Source of the DNA: Haliotispira sp965263485
Lineage (GTDB): Bacteria > Spirochaetota > Spirochaetia > SP-2023
Direction of reading: 5' to 3'
Assembly (NCBI GenBank): GCA_965263485.1
Contig: CBDHHO010000004.1
Location: 248,001-312,000, forward strand
DNA: 64,000 nucleotides
Part shown: positions 30,794 through 40,414 of the stretch, in pieces
Position numbering within the stretch: the stretch's first letter is position 1
Layout: the number at the start of each line of letters is the position of its first letter
Position numbers and translations under genes: made by a program
Notes under the pieces: model-generated
The model's input: only the letters and a program-made list of their open reading frames with translations
Told to the model about the DNA's origin: nothing
Database searches by the model: none

Positions 30794-33702
30794 TTTAGTG
30801 GGAAACAGGCCTCTGCCAAGATGGCTACAACCCGATCTTCCAGTTGTCTGATTTCTTCACTTTGCAAGGTAGCATTGCGGTCGGCAAAGACACAGCGCAG
30901 AGTCAGCCAGCGACTGCCATCTTCTGGGCTGGCGGGAAAAACCGAGCATACCAGCACCTTCTGTAGCAATTCGGCCATTCGGCCGGAGCCCCCCCCCGCA
31001 CCGCGATACAAAGCCTCGACCGCGCTCGCGGCCAGGATTTTGGGCGGCACGACCACCGTGCAGTCAAATTCCACCGGCGGAAATCGCTGCAAGGGCTGAA
31101 ATTGCACAGCAGCTTTGCCACTCTCTGGTCGCTGCCTTTGCCGAGCGGGCAATACAACCGGGCCCAGAGGGATGCAGGCCATGGCCAGCTTGCCCTTGAG
31201 CTTAAATTCCTGAGACAAAACCGGATGCAGACGGAAAATCCGGGCTTCGCGCAGGCCCGGATACTGCTCCTCCTGACCCGATTTCCAGACCAGGCGTTCG
31301 CGCGGATGAACGCCATCCCAAGTTGCGGGCAGAAATTCGGGCCAGTCGGGCCAGCCATTGCACCAGCCCGAATGCGCAGAGCCTCCCGATTCCTGCTTAG
31401 AATCGAAGCCGAGAAAGCGCAGTAATCGTTCACAAAGATTGCGCAGTCGCAGCAGCGGATTCTCGCGTTCGCTGTAGCTGCTGATCAGCAGGTGCTGTTG
31501 CTCCTCCACTTCCAGAGCGCCCCCGGGGGCGGAAGCGTGATAGCTGCGCCCCAGTTCGAAGATGCAGAACTGGCGCAGGCGGTTGCTATAGGCATTGCGT
31601 GCCACCAGCTCTAGGTGGCCGGGTATCAGACTGGGACGCATGCGATCCTGTTCTGGGCTGAGCGGATTGGCCAGGCGCAGGGATTTGTCGGCTTCTTCAG
31701 CCCCTTTGACGCCAGCATTGTCGCCTGGGGCATCTGTGTGCCAATGAGCCTGTTTCAGCAGTCCGGCACCCAGCAGGGGATAGCTCAGGACTTCCTGAGC
31801 GTGGCCATTGAGCACCAGAAAGTTGCGAATATCGCGGAACAGTCGGTGCTGCGGAGGCAAGGAAGTCGGGCGGAGCTCGGTGAGCGGCGACCGGGGCACA
31901 ATGTTGCCAAAGCCGATGATGCGCCCGACTTCCTCAATGAGATCCTCTTCCAGCGAAATATCCTTGCTGGTGCGGTAACTGGGCAGCCCAACCGCGATAA
32001 TGCGCTGCCTAGATTTTTGGCCTTGGGAGAGCTGCCCGGGCTGGACATCTGATTGGGCGCCCTTGGAAACCGGAGGCTCCCGGAGCTCGCTGCGGAAGCC
32101 CAGGTTGGCAAAAATCTGGCAGACCAGTGACTCTCCGGCCGAATGGTCCGGATTCCCCGGGTTCGGAGCATCCGGATCACCCAAATCATCCAAGGGATAG
32201 CCCAGAACCTGCCCAATGCGCGCTGCCGAAGTCTCAATGATTTTCTGAGTATCGGCAGTCCGGTAGTAGCTTTGCAACCCGCCGCAGGGACGGGCCCCCG
32301 GATGAATTTCTAGGATCAGCTGACAGAGTCGCCACAGACTGCGCTCAATGGAATACGGATCAAGCGACTTTTCGTAGCGCTGTGAAGAGTCGGTACGGAG
32401 CCCCAACCTCAATGAACTGTGGTGCACATCGTGGGAATCCCAGACCGCCACTTCGAGCAGGATGCATCGGGTGTTCTCACTGACGCTGCTGTTCTGACCA
32501 CCCATGATTCCGGCGATGGCCTGCGGCCTCGCCTCATCAGCGACTACGGTGTCGCCCGGCCCGAGGCTGCGTTGCCGACCATCGAGAGTCTCAAAGCTCT
32601 GCTCTTCTCGCAGTCGGGAGACCCGGATGTGCTCACCCTCAAACTTGTCGCGGTCGAAAATGTGATTGGGAATGCCCAGTTCCAGCATTACATAGTTGGA
32701 AATATCGACAATGCTGTTGATGGCGCTGAGCCCTGCCAGACGCAGACGCTGCTGCAACCAGGCCGGGCTTTCGGTGACCCGGATCCCCTCCAGTGCCAGA
32801 GCGCAGTAAGACTGGCAGCAGCTGTCCGCTGCGATGTCCAAGCTAATCCGCGACTTGCCGGATTCCGGATTGCCTCGGAGTCGGCGGAAAGCCTGGCTCT
32901 GCGCTTCCTGCCAGTCGCGGTTATAAATTTCGCGAAACGGGCTGGGCCCGTATGGTATGGGTTGTTCGGTCACAAGCTGCGGAAACACCGCGCCAAATTC
33001 GCGCGCGATGCCGTAGATGCCCCACATATCGGGACGGTGGGTCAGGGATTTGTTGTCCACATCGAGGATGAATTCAATATCCGTGATGGCTTGCCTGTCC
33101 CCGGCCAGTTGCAGGGGCTGGCCGACTTGCAGGCAGCGGGCCAGAACCTCGGTGAAACTCATGCCCAGATTCAGTTTCTGTGCTGCGGCATGTTTTGCAA
33201 AAAAATCGCTCAGGTCGATGATGCCATCATGCTTGGCACTGAGGCCCAGCTCGCGCTCACTGCACAGCATGCCGTGCGAGAGTACGCCCTGAATTTCCTT
33301 GTTTTTCAGTACAAAGTTCCCCCCGTCATCCTCCCCGTCATTGGAGACAGCGCGCATTTCGGTGCGCATTTCAGTCCCTTGGGGGGCCCACAGGGTTTTC
33401 ATGCCGATACAAAGGTTGTCTGCTCCGCAGACCAGCTGAGTTTCACCCGTTTTATCGGAAGAGCGAAGCGCAATGTTCACCAGCGACAAGCGCCCACTCT
33501 TGGGGTGAGCTGCAATGTGCCGCACTTCGGCCACTTGCAGCTCGCCCCAAAGCCGCTCCAACCCCGCATCAAGCCCCTGTTTCGCACAGGCCAGCACGCC
33601 TTCAACTTCGCAGGAACCGAGGGTAAAGCGTCGGCTGATTTCTTTGATGCTGAGGCTGGGCAGGGGGCTGAACTGGTTTATCCAGCTTAGCGGTATGCGC
33701 AT
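30763..33702 (-). CDS. pheT: Phenylalanyl-tRNA synthetase beta subunit
   Basis: 979 aa, longer than the usual ~800. AGGAG lies seven bases before the ATG. MRIPLSWINQFSPLP is the typical start; the tRNA-binding OB domain (VCGADNLCIGM), B3/B4 editing region, B5 (DDLGDPD region), the catalytic-like core (LIEEVGRIIGFGNIVP) and C-terminal anticodon-binding domain (LQRFPPVEFDCTVVV) follow in order. pheS is not in the window. The last residues (FPLKGTSKNSSSA) read through the terminus of the 573-bp repeat element, so the native stop was lost or displaced. Confidence 0.92.
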   Translation of the reverse strand: MRIPLSWINQFSPLPSLSIKEISRRFTLGSCEVEGVLACAKQGLDAGLERLWGELQVAEVRHIAAHPKSGRLSLVNIALRSSDKTGETQLVCGADNLCIGMKTLWAPQGTEMRTEMRAVSNDGEDDGGNFVLKNKEIQGVLSHGMLCSERELGLSAKHDGIIDLSDFFAKHAAAQKLNLGMSFTEVLARCLQVGQPLQLAGDRQAITDIEFILDVDNKSLTHRPDMWGIYGIAREFGAVFPQLVTEQPIPYGPSPFREIYNRDWQEAQSQAFRRLRGNPESGKSRISLDIAADSCCQSYCALALEGIRVTESPAWLQQRLRLAGLSAINSIVDISNYVMLELGIPNHIFDRDKFEGEHIRVSRLREEQSFETLDGRQRSLGPGDTVVADEARPQAIAGIMGGQNSSVSENTRCILLEVAVWDSHDVHHSSLRLGLRTDSSQRYEKSLDPYSIERSLWRLCQLILEIHPGARPCGGLQSYYRTADTQKIIETSAARIGQVLGYPLDDLGDPDAPNPGNPDHSAGESLVCQIFANLGFRSELREPPVSKGAQSDVQPGQLSQGQKSRQRIIAVGLPSYRTSKDISLEEDLIEEVGRIIGFGNIVPRSPLTELRPTSLPPQHRLFRDIRNFLVLNGHAQEVLSYPLLGAGLLKQAHWHTDAPGDNAGVKGAEEADKSLRLANPLSPEQDRMRPSLIPGHLELVARNAYSNRLRQFCIFELGRSYHASAPGGALEVEEQQHLLISSYSERENPLLRLRNLCERLLRFLGFDSKQESGGSAHSGWCNGWPDWPEFLPATWDGVHPRERLVWKSGQEEQYPGLREARIFRLHPVLSQEFKLKGKLAMACIPLGPVVLPARQRQRPESGKAAVQFQPLQRFPPVEFDCTVVVPPKILAASAVEALYRGAGGGSGRMAELLQKVLVCSVFPASPEDGSRWLTLRCVFADRNATLQSEEIRQLEDRVVAILAEACFPLKGTSKNSSSA

Positions 33703-34092
33703 GACGGGCTCCTGATAGCTGTGTGTCGGGAAGCTCGGGCATTATGGAGAAATGGGGTTGCTGTGGCAAACTCGCATATAAGGCTGAGGCCTTATCATTT
33801 TTAGAGCTGCTCTTTATATTGAGATTCTGCCGGAGGAGCCCTTCCCCAGTATGTCTGCCCGGAGAGACTCCGCCTGTCCAACAAAAGGACTGCTCTAAAA
33901 ATCTGTCTTGCCTGCCTTTAATGAATTGATTACAATATAACCATTTTTTAGTACTTGGAGAATAGATTCTATTATACAGCAGGGCCCTCTAAAGGGCAGC
34001 TCCAAGAATTCGCTTCTCCTAAAGGGAACCTCTAAAGGAGAAAGCGGTTTTTTAGAGCTGCCCCAAGAAATCAAGAATGACTGAGGAACTCC
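33703..34092. repeat. Intergenic region packed with repeat-end remnants
   Basis: No gene is visible. Ends recognised: ATTTTTAGAGCTGCTC (33788), GGACTGCTCTAAAAATC (33887), GGGCCCTCTAAAGGGCAGC (33982), GGGAACCTCTAAAGG (34024) and TTTTTTAGAGCTGCCCC (34048). These suggest successive insertions and deletions between pheT and the divergent glycerate kinase gene. Confidence 0.65.
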
Positions 34093-35235
34093 ATGCACAT
34101 CGTAATTGCCGCGGATTCATTTAAGGGAACCAATACCAGCCTGGAGGTCGGCCGGGCGATACAACGCGGCTTTCAAAAAGTATTTCTCTCAGCCGGTTTC
34201 CGGGTACTGCCGGTAGCCGATGGGGGCGAAGGCACCGTTGAGGCCGTATTACAGGCAGCGGGCGGCAGGCTGCAAAAACGGGTGGTGAGTGACCCTCTGG
34301 GGCGCAGTATTGAGTCGTTTTGGGGTCTGCTGAACAATGGCAGGGCCGTGCTGGAAATGGCGGCAGCCTCCGGGCTGCCGCTGCTCGCAGCCGCAGAGCG
34401 CAACCCCCTGTACACTACGACTTACGGTACCGGAGAACTCCTCAAAACAGTCCTGGAGGAAGGTGCCAGGGAAATCATGATCGGCATCGGCGGCAGCGCC
34501 ACCAACGACGGAGGTGTGGGCTTGGCCCAAGCCCTGGGTGCCAAGTTTCTGGATGCAGCAGGTCGCGAAATCCAAGGTGGTGGCGGCAGTTTGGCCGAAC
34601 TGGCGCACATTGATATCTCCGGTATGGACCCGCGTCTGGGCGAGGTGGAAATCCTGATCGCTTGCGATGTCCGTAACCCGCTGCTGGGCGGGAACGGTGC
34701 CTCTGTGGTCTACGGACCGCAAAAGGGTGCCGATTCCCAGATGGTGCAGCTTCTCGATGCCAATCTGGGGCACTTGGCCCGCATTGTGCAGCGTGACCTA
34801 GGGCGGGACTTTGCCGCCGAGCCGGGCGCCGGTGCTGCGGGGGGGCTGGGCTTTGGTCTGATGAGTTTCTGTGGCGGCAAATTGCTTTCCGGAATCGAGA
34901 CCGTGCTGCGCATCATTGAATTCGACAAGATTGTGGGAGAAGCCGACCTGGTCTTGACCGGCGAGGGCCGGCTGGACGGACAGTCGGTCTGCGGCAAGGT
35001 ACCTGTGGGAGTAGGGCAGTGGGCCCGGAGGGCGGGCAAGCCGGTAGTGGCCATTGTCGGTGAGCTGGGGGACTCTGCTCACAGGGTGTTTGAATATGGC
35101 ATTGATGCCCTGTTCCCTACCGTAGATCGCGTGATGGGGCCGGAGACGGCCCTGAATGAGAGTCGTGCGGCCTTAGAAGCAAGCGCAGAGCGCGCTGCGC
35201 GCGCTCTGGCTGTAGGGCAGCGTTTGGCAAAGTGA
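34093..35235 (+). CDS. Glycerate 2-kinase (GlxK/GarK family)
   Basis: 380 aa, with GAGG at good spacing. It phosphorylates D-glycerate to 2-phosphoglycerate, feeding glycolysis. Family motifs: IAADSFKGTNTS at the N-terminus, VADGGEGTVEA, IGIGGSATNDGGVGLAQALG, and VLTGEGRLDGQSVCGKVP near the C-terminus. Length is normal for the family. It is followed 35 nt later by mutM with a repeat-end remnant in between. Confidence 0.9.
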   Translation: MHIVIAADSFKGTNTSLEVGRAIQRGFQKVFLSAGFRVLPVADGGEGTVEAVLQAAGGRLQKRVVSDPLGRSIESFWGLLNNGRAVLEMAAASGLPLLAAAERNPLYTTTYGTGELLKTVLEEGAREIMIGIGGSATNDGGVGLAQALGAKFLDAAGREIQGGGGSLAELAHIDISGMDPRLGEVEILIACDVRNPLLGGNGASVVYGPQKGADSQMVQLLDANLGHLARIVQRDLGRDFAAEPGAGAAGGLGFGLMSFCGGKLLSGIETVLRIIEFDKIVGEADLVLTGEGRLDGQSVCGKVPVGVGQWARRAGKPVVAIVGELGDSAHRVFEYGIDALFPTVDRVMGPETALNESRAALEASAERAARALAVGQRLAK

Positions 35236-35270
35236 CTATCCGAAGACCAAAGGGGACTTCTAAAGAGTAA

Positions 35271-36395
35271 ATGCCCGAGCTACCCGAAGTAGAAACTGTG
35301 CGCCGGGGCCTAGCGAGTGCACTGGAACTGCCCGGCCTCGCGAAAGCCGTTCCGGACATCCTTGCTGGGAGGAGGCCCGGAATTGATCTTTCGTCCCTGC
35401 CCCGCTTACAAGAATGCCATTTCCAGCGCAGTACCCTGCGTTACCCCCTGCCCATTGCCGGCCTTCAGGCTTTGCGGGGCAGTTATTTGCTCGCCGTTGA
35501 ACGACGCAGCAAATATCTGTGGCTGTATTTCTCTCGTGATGGGCGTACCTGCGAAGCAGATCAAGCGAGCAAGGACCGGCCCCGATCGAATTCCGAAGCA
35601 GCATCCGAAGCGGCAAACGGGGCGCGATGGGCCGAAGAACACAAGCTATACCGCCTGACGATCCATTTGGGAATGACCGGAGTGCTACGGGTCCTTCCCG
35701 AACTTCCCGAACCCGCCAGGCACGACCACATCTGGCTGCGCTTTGCGCTCAGAACCGCCAAAGCGAGCGCAGAGCACATGGGAAGCCGGGACGCGTATCT
35801 GCTGTACAATGATGTGCGGCGCTTCGGTTTCTGGGAGCTGCAAGACTGGCAGCAGTTGAGCGAAGCTGCCGACTGTAGTTCCGCCAGCCAGCTCGGCCTA
35901 GAGCCCCTGCCACTGACCTCGTATCGGGAACAGGCCGCACTGAGCCTCGCATTGCTGCAAGGAGAGCACCCGGCAGCTGTGGCCGGGACGGATCTTGCCC
36001 CCATGCTGTACCGCAGTTCCCGCAGGCTGCTGCGGGAACTCAAGCCCTGGCTGCTCGAAGGCAAGGCAGTCTGTGGACTGGGCAATATTTATTGTTCCGA
36101 GAGTCTGTGGCACGCCGCCCTTTCGCCCTTTCGCCGGACAGGCAGTCTGAGCAGAGCCCGGGCCGAACGCCTAGCAGCAGCCATACAGCAGACGATTGCC
36201 GCGGCAATTGAGGCGGGAGGAACTACACTAAAGGACTTTCGCAGCGCGGAGGGCAGGCCCGGCTATTTTCGTCATGAACTGCGGGTTTATGGCCGCGCCG
36301 GTGCAGCTTGCCGAAGGCCCGGCTGCAAGGGCAAAATCGTGAAATGCACACAGGGCCAACGGGCGACCTACTACTGCCCGGAATGCCAAAACTAA
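35271..36395 (+). CDS. mutM: Formamidopyrimidine-DNA glycosylase
   Basis: 374 aa against about 270 normally. It excises oxidised purines (8-oxoG, Fapy) and nicks the abasic site. The processed N-terminus PELPEVETVRRGL provides the Pro nucleophile and Glu3; ERRSKYLWLYF holds the DNA-contacting Lys; LGNIYCSESLW is the helix-two-turn-helix; CRRPGCKGKIV...YYCPECQ is the zinc finger. Extra length comes mainly from hydrophilic insertions around residues 90-120 and 155-185. The ATG follows the end remnant GGGGACTTCTAAAGAG, whose AAAGAG may act as ribosome binding site. Confidence 0.93.
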   Translation: MPELPEVETVRRGLASALELPGLAKAVPDILAGRRPGIDLSSLPRLQECHFQRSTLRYPLPIAGLQALRGSYLLAVERRSKYLWLYFSRDGRTCEADQASKDRPRSNSEAASEAANGARWAEEHKLYRLTIHLGMTGVLRVLPELPEPARHDHIWLRFALRTAKASAEHMGSRDAYLLYNDVRRFGFWELQDWQQLSEAADCSSASQLGLEPLPLTSYREQAALSLALLQGEHPAAVAGTDLAPMLYRSSRRLLRELKPWLLEGKAVCGLGNIYCSESLWHAALSPFRRTGSLSRARAERLAAAIQQTIAAAIEAGGTTLKDFRSAEGRPGYFRHELRVYGRAGAACRRPGCKGKIVKCTQGQRATYYCPECQN

Positions 36396-36451
36396 TCAGA
36401 GCTTCCCTTTTGTGAGCTCCTGTCTCGGTTGGCTTCCAGCTTAGAGGTACC

Positions 36452-38743
36452 CTAAGAAAGCTCGAAGAACCTGCTCTGCAAATCGAGGTTCGGTTCTCGC
36501 AGCAGCTCCTGATTCAAAGGCAACCCCGGCTGCGAAGAAGCACCTGTTTCGCCCTCAGCAGCGTCATTGCCAAATAGCTTCATCCATAAAGCTTTTCCAT
36601 ACGAGAAAGTCTTTCTCAGCACTCCGCCATCAGCAGAATCTTGTTTACTGAGCACCGAAAGCGAATCTTTAGAAGCCCCCCCGCTCTGGGTCTGCTCCGA
36701 TTCACCCGCCTCTGCTAAGGGCAGGAGTGCCAGATAACCAATTTTAGCGGGTCTTACTATAGAGCGCAGTTTCACCTGCCCTTCGCTGACCTTCTCGTCT
36801 ACGGCTTCTATTCTCAGGGTCCCGATAATCTGACTGTCCTCGTACTCGGCAAAGGGTTTGTCCACACTCAGGGTCGTTTCGGGCAGAATCAACCATTCCT
36901 GACCTTCTTCCACACCATCTAGGCCGCCTTGGCTGATTACCACACGATTGGGGCGGGCTTGCAGGATGCGGCCTTTCTTGGGCAGGAGAGAATGCAACTG
37001 CCGGGCCAGGTAGGAAAAGGCGTGGTAGATTTTGTCCCTGGATACTCTCTCAGCGGAAAAACCAGCCACCTGATGTCCTGTCGCGCTCAGATACAAGTTC
37101 GTTTCTGCGCGAAAATTCTCTCCCTGCCCGGTGAAGTCGAGAATGATATAATAGTCACTATTCTTGGCTGTGTGGGCGATCTGCTGGGCCTGCAGCCGAT
37201 CCTCGACCACCCGGATATCGCCAATGATTGCCGGCTGTTCATACCATTGCAGGATGTTGACGAAATAGGACCCCAGCTCCTTTACTGCACCGATGTAATC
37301 CAAACTCTTGCTTTTCAATACAAAAACCTGGGTCGGATAGTAGAAATTGCTCTGCTTATATTGCTCCAAACCCCATTTTTGAGCTACGCTTTGGTTCTGT
37401 GAAGCCTTGTAGATATCAATCAAATGCTCAATAGTCGGCTGTACTGCTGCCAGTTGTCGGCTTCCTGAGTCCGCAGCTTCTGTAGCTCTATTTATTCCAT
37501 TTTTCGGTGCTGGTAGAACGCCGAATTGGAGCCAAGCATACAATTTATCCAAATATTTAGCATAGTTGCCCCGGTCGCGGAACACATTGGCAAAAGCCAG
37601 CCAGTTCTGTTTGTTCAAAGGATCGATTTGCAAGGCGAAGCGATAATTCTGCAAGGCCTCATCGTAGAGCAGGTTGTCATGCTTGGCCCTGGCACTGGCT
37701 ATGTAACGAGCAGCCTCATCCCGATGCCACCGGGAAGGGTAAGAATAGCGGCCCCGCAGTATCTCTGCACTGACAATCTGGTTCAATTCATCCTCAGGAT
37801 CAATGCGGCGAGCCGTGTCAAGGGCGCGAAGCGCCTCATCCAGTTGGTCAGTGCTGCTATAAGCCATGCCCAGCAAATGCCAGGCTTGCGAACTCCGGGG
37901 GTACAGCCTCAGCAAGGTCCGGGCCAGATTGGTTGCCAGCTGGTAGTCGCCCTTCAGGTAAGCTGCTTCCAGCGCGAGCAGACGCAGCTCTTCGGTGTCA
38001 ATGCCCAAGCGTTTGATGATATCAATTTCTTCCATCACTTCGCTGTAGCGTCCCTGACCCAAGTAATAGCGGGCGGCCACTTTGTGGACTGAGGCAGCGT
38101 TATAATGGGAATCCAAGGCTTGGCGCAGGTAGCGATCAGCTGCTTCCCGCTGCCCCGCCTCCTCATAGACCATCAGAGAGGTCAGCAAAAAGTTCAGGTT
38201 GTTGTCGGAAAATTCCTTGATGTTGTTCAGATATTCGATGCTGGAAGCCATATCGCCCAGCACCGCAAACAGCTCGGCCAAGGCTAGGTCAATATGATGG
38301 CTGGTATAGTGTTCGCGCAATTGCAGCAGCAGTTCCCCGGCCTCATCGTAGCGTTTCAGGCCCATCAGAATGCGACTCTTCAGCACTACCGCTTCAAAGT
38401 CCTGATTGGCCAGCAATATGGCCTTATCGACAAAGCCCAGAGCTTCTTTGTAGCTCTCTAGGTGCATATAACTGCGGGCTATTCTAAAATAGGCCTTGCT
38501 GCTGTTAGGGTTTCCCCTCAGGATGCGCTGCCAAACTTCGATAGCGTTGTAAAATTGGTCCTTGGCTTCAAATTCTTCGGCTTTGCGCTGCATGACCAGC
38601 AATTCCCCGCTGATCTGACTATTTTGGGCCCAGGCCAACGAAACTGGCAGCACTGCCAACAGCAGCAGCCCGATGAACAGCCAGGCGACCGAGAATGCAG
38701 GAACAGCACGGGATTTCTCAGGCAGCTTATTCAGGGTGGGCAT
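36452..38743 (-). CDS. TPR-repeat periplasmic protein with repeat-derived insertion
   Basis: 763 aa from the ATG at 38743, which overlaps the end of the CBS-protein gene. A signal-anchor (AWLFIGLLLLAVLPVSLAWA) is followed by about ten TPR-like helical pairs (residues 45-330), then a mixed domain and a C-terminal beta domain (VVISQGGLDGVEEGQEWLIL) like FlgT-type or related C-terminal domains. Residues about 687-720 (GASKDSLSVLSKQDSADGGV...YGKAL) are encoded by half of a repeat element, in frame. The stop TAG abuts another repeat end. Role probably envelope-related; unassigned. Confidence 0.72.
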   Translation of the reverse strand: MPTLNKLPEKSRAVPAFSVAWLFIGLLLLAVLPVSLAWAQNSQISGELLVMQRKAEEFEAKDQFYNAIEVWQRILRGNPNSSKAYFRIARSYMHLESYKEALGFVDKAILLANQDFEAVVLKSRILMGLKRYDEAGELLLQLREHYTSHHIDLALAELFAVLGDMASSIEYLNNIKEFSDNNLNFLLTSLMVYEEAGQREAADRYLRQALDSHYNAASVHKVAARYYLGQGRYSEVMEEIDIIKRLGIDTEELRLLALEAAYLKGDYQLATNLARTLLRLYPRSSQAWHLLGMAYSSTDQLDEALRALDTARRIDPEDELNQIVSAEILRGRYSYPSRWHRDEAARYIASARAKHDNLLYDEALQNYRFALQIDPLNKQNWLAFANVFRDRGNYAKYLDKLYAWLQFGVLPAPKNGINRATEAADSGSRQLAAVQPTIEHLIDIYKASQNQSVAQKWGLEQYKQSNFYYPTQVFVLKSKSLDYIGAVKELGSYFVNILQWYEQPAIIGDIRVVEDRLQAQQIAHTAKNSDYYIILDFTGQGENFRAETNLYLSATGHQVAGFSAERVSRDKIYHAFSYLARQLHSLLPKKGRILQARPNRVVISQGGLDGVEEGQEWLILPETTLSVDKPFAEYEDSQIIGTLRIEAVDEKVSEGQVKLRSIVRPAKIGYLALLPLAEAGESEQTQSGGASKDSLSVLSKQDSADGGVLRKTFSYGKALWMKLFGNDAAEGETGASSQPGLPLNQELLREPNLDLQSRFFELS
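36585..36680 (-). repeat. Half of a repeat element inside the TPR coding sequence
   Basis: CCATACGAGAAAGTC... to AAAGCGAATCTTTAGAAGCCCCC aligns with the right half of the element at 19788-20007 (CCATACAACAAAGTA ... AAAGCGAATTTTTAGAGGTCCCC) with about 70% visible identity. It is read in frame by the TPR gene; the corresponding reading of the free element is KGTSKNSLLMLNQRDFADS...YGKALL. Confidence 0.75.
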
Positions 38744-39704
38744 GCTCTGGAACCTTTTCACCAGCGGTATCTGTCTCGTGGAGCAGTATTTTGATTGACT
38801 CAATGCGGTGGCCCTCCAGTTTCTGCACGACAAACTCCACATTACCATAGCTCACCTTCTCATAGCGACCGGGGATCTTGCCCAGAAGGGAGAACACAAA
38901 ACCTCCTACAGTATCACAATCATCCGTAGGTAAATCAAGATTCAATTCTTCATTTAAATCGCTGATATTCAAGCGGGCATCGCAGACATAGACCCTTTCT
39001 TCCAAGGTAATGATGTCCTCGGTCTCCTCATCAAATTCATCCTGAATATCGCCGACGATTTCCTCAAGGATATCTTCTAAGCAGACGATCCCCGAAATAC
39101 CACCGTATTCATCGACCACCATCGCGATGTGGACGTGACGGTGCTGGAATTCGGCAAGAAGACTGTCCACTTTCATGCTCTCCGGTACAAAATACGGCTT
39201 ACGGCAGATTTCTGCTACATCAAACTGCTTTTTTTCGACCCAGTAGGGGATTAAATCTTTGGCGTAGAGGATACCGACAATTTTGTCGGTAGTCTCCTCA
39301 TAGACTGGCAGCCGCGAGCGGTTGGAACGGCTCAGGGCCTGTTCCAGCTCTCCGGTACTGCTGTTTCTGTCCAGAAAATCGACATCGACCCTGGGGATCA
39401 TGATTTCTTTGGCGCTGATATCCTGAAGGTTGCGCACCCCGTCAAGCATCCTACGGGTATTTTCGGTAAGTGACTGCTCTGCGCTGTGCCGGGGCCGGTG
39501 CAAAAAGAAGCACCAGTGCCGGATTTTGTCGAGTGCTGTATGCCGGGACTGCCGTTTTGTGTCGTTAATTCTGGTGTTTCTGTTCGTTGTATTTATATCA
39601 CCAGAGCCCTTACTGTATGGGTCTCCGTCATCGTTGTCGCGATCGGAGTTCTGCTTACCGCCTTGCCCGGCCAGTTTCCCGGGAACTTTTGCCAACTTCT
39701 TCAT
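38727..39704 (-). CDS. CBS-domain / CorC_HlyC protein (TlyC-like)
   Basis: 325 aa; the ATG overlaps the ybeY TGA (ATGA). After a polar N-terminus it has two CBS motifs (ISAKEIMIPRVDVDFLD and YGGISGIVCLEDILEEIVGDI) that bind adenine nucleotides, and a C-terminal CorC_HlyC transporter-associated domain (GGFVFSLLGKIPG). The usual DUF21 membrane domain is missing, as in CorC and TlyC. These proteins are linked to magnesium homeostasis; the older 'hemolysin' label is not supported by mechanism. Confidence 0.85.
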   Translation of the reverse strand: MKKLAKVPGKLAGQGGKQNSDRDNDDGDPYSKGSGDINTTNRNTRINDTKRQSRHTALDKIRHWCFFLHRPRHSAEQSLTENTRRMLDGVRNLQDISAKEIMIPRVDVDFLDRNSSTGELEQALSRSNRSRLPVYEETTDKIVGILYAKDLIPYWVEKKQFDVAEICRKPYFVPESMKVDSLLAEFQHRHVHIAMVVDEYGGISGIVCLEDILEEIVGDIQDEFDEETEDIITLEERVYVCDARLNISDLNEELNLDLPTDDCDTVGGFVFSLLGKIPGRYEKVSYGNVEFVVQKLEGHRIESIKILLHETDTAGEKVPEHAHPE

Positions 39705-40414
39705 TGTGGTAGAATCGCTCTCCTTTGCAAGCTCTGCCGGAGCCGAGTTTCTTGATATTGCAGCATGGGACTGTGGTATGAATCGGGAATACACTCGTGA
39801 GGCTCGTGATCCAGCCCCATCAGGTGCAGCAAGCCGTGGATCAACAGACGTTGCAGCTCTTCTTCGGGCGTACAACGAAAGTTGCAGCAGTTATCCAGCC
39901 AACAGCCCACTGCCAGTAGCAAATCGCCGCCGCGCGGCCCTGCATCCCCTGCATCGCTTGTGACTGCCGGAAATGAGAGGATATCAGTGGCCTCATCCTG
40001 ACCGCGGAACTCTCGATTCCAGCAGGCGATTCGACTGCGCGAACACAGGAGCAACTGCACCTGCCAGTTTTTCCAGCTCTGCCATGGTAGCACTCCGAGA
40101 CCTAGCAGATCTGCCTGCCTCAGGATCTCCTGCAGAGTCTCATCACTTATCAGATCGGCAAAAGTCTGCTTCAAAAAGTCCCGGATGTGGCGGGCAAACC
40201 GGGCGAGGCTCAGGGCCTTTTCCCGGTTCAGCTGCCGCAGACACTGCTCCAGCTCAGGGCTGCTGGCCCTATCCATCTGTACTGAAAATTCAGCCAGTTG
40301 CTCTGCGGGCCCGAGTGCCTGCCCGGACTCAAGCACCGGAGCCTCTGGCTTTACGACCCTGCCCAGAAGCTTCTGCTGATTTTGACTTGGATTCACAGGC
40401 CTGTTCGCGCTCAT
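39701..40414 (-). CDS. ybeY: Endoribonuclease YbeY
   Basis: 237 aa from the ATG at 40414 (no clear ribosome binding site; overlaps phoH by 86 nt). A shorter start at 40276 is possible and nearer the usual ~160-aa length. The zinc-binding signature HGLLHLMGLDHEPHE and ATDILSFP are diagnostic. YbeY acts in 16S rRNA maturation and ribosome quality control. The order phoH-ybeY-CBS is widely conserved. Confidence 0.88.
   Translation of the reverse strand: MSANRPVNPSQNQQKLLGRVVKPEAPVLESGQALGPAEQLAEFSVQMDRASSPELEQCLRQLNREKALSLARFARHIRDFLKQTFADLISDETLQEILRQADLLGLGVLPWQSWKNWQVQLLLCSRSRIACWNREFRGQDEATDILSFPAVTSDAGDAGPRGGDLLLAVGCWLDNCCNFRCTPEEELQRLLIHGLLHLMGLDHEPHECIPDSYHSPMLQYQETRLRQSLQRRAILPQ

Noticed and set aside
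32419..33690. 423-codon open frame opposite pheT
   Set aside because: It is the complement of a well-supported synthetase gene; no family resemblance and no ribosome binding site.
36585..36680. Chance similarity of the TPR C-terminus to the repeat
   Set aside because: Similarity runs over about 95 bases in order, includes the terminal GAATCTTTAGAAGCCCC, and is visible in protein as well.
38727..39704. Hemolysin
   Set aside because: The TlyC name is historical; the visible domains are CBS and CorC_HlyC, which point to ion homeostasis.
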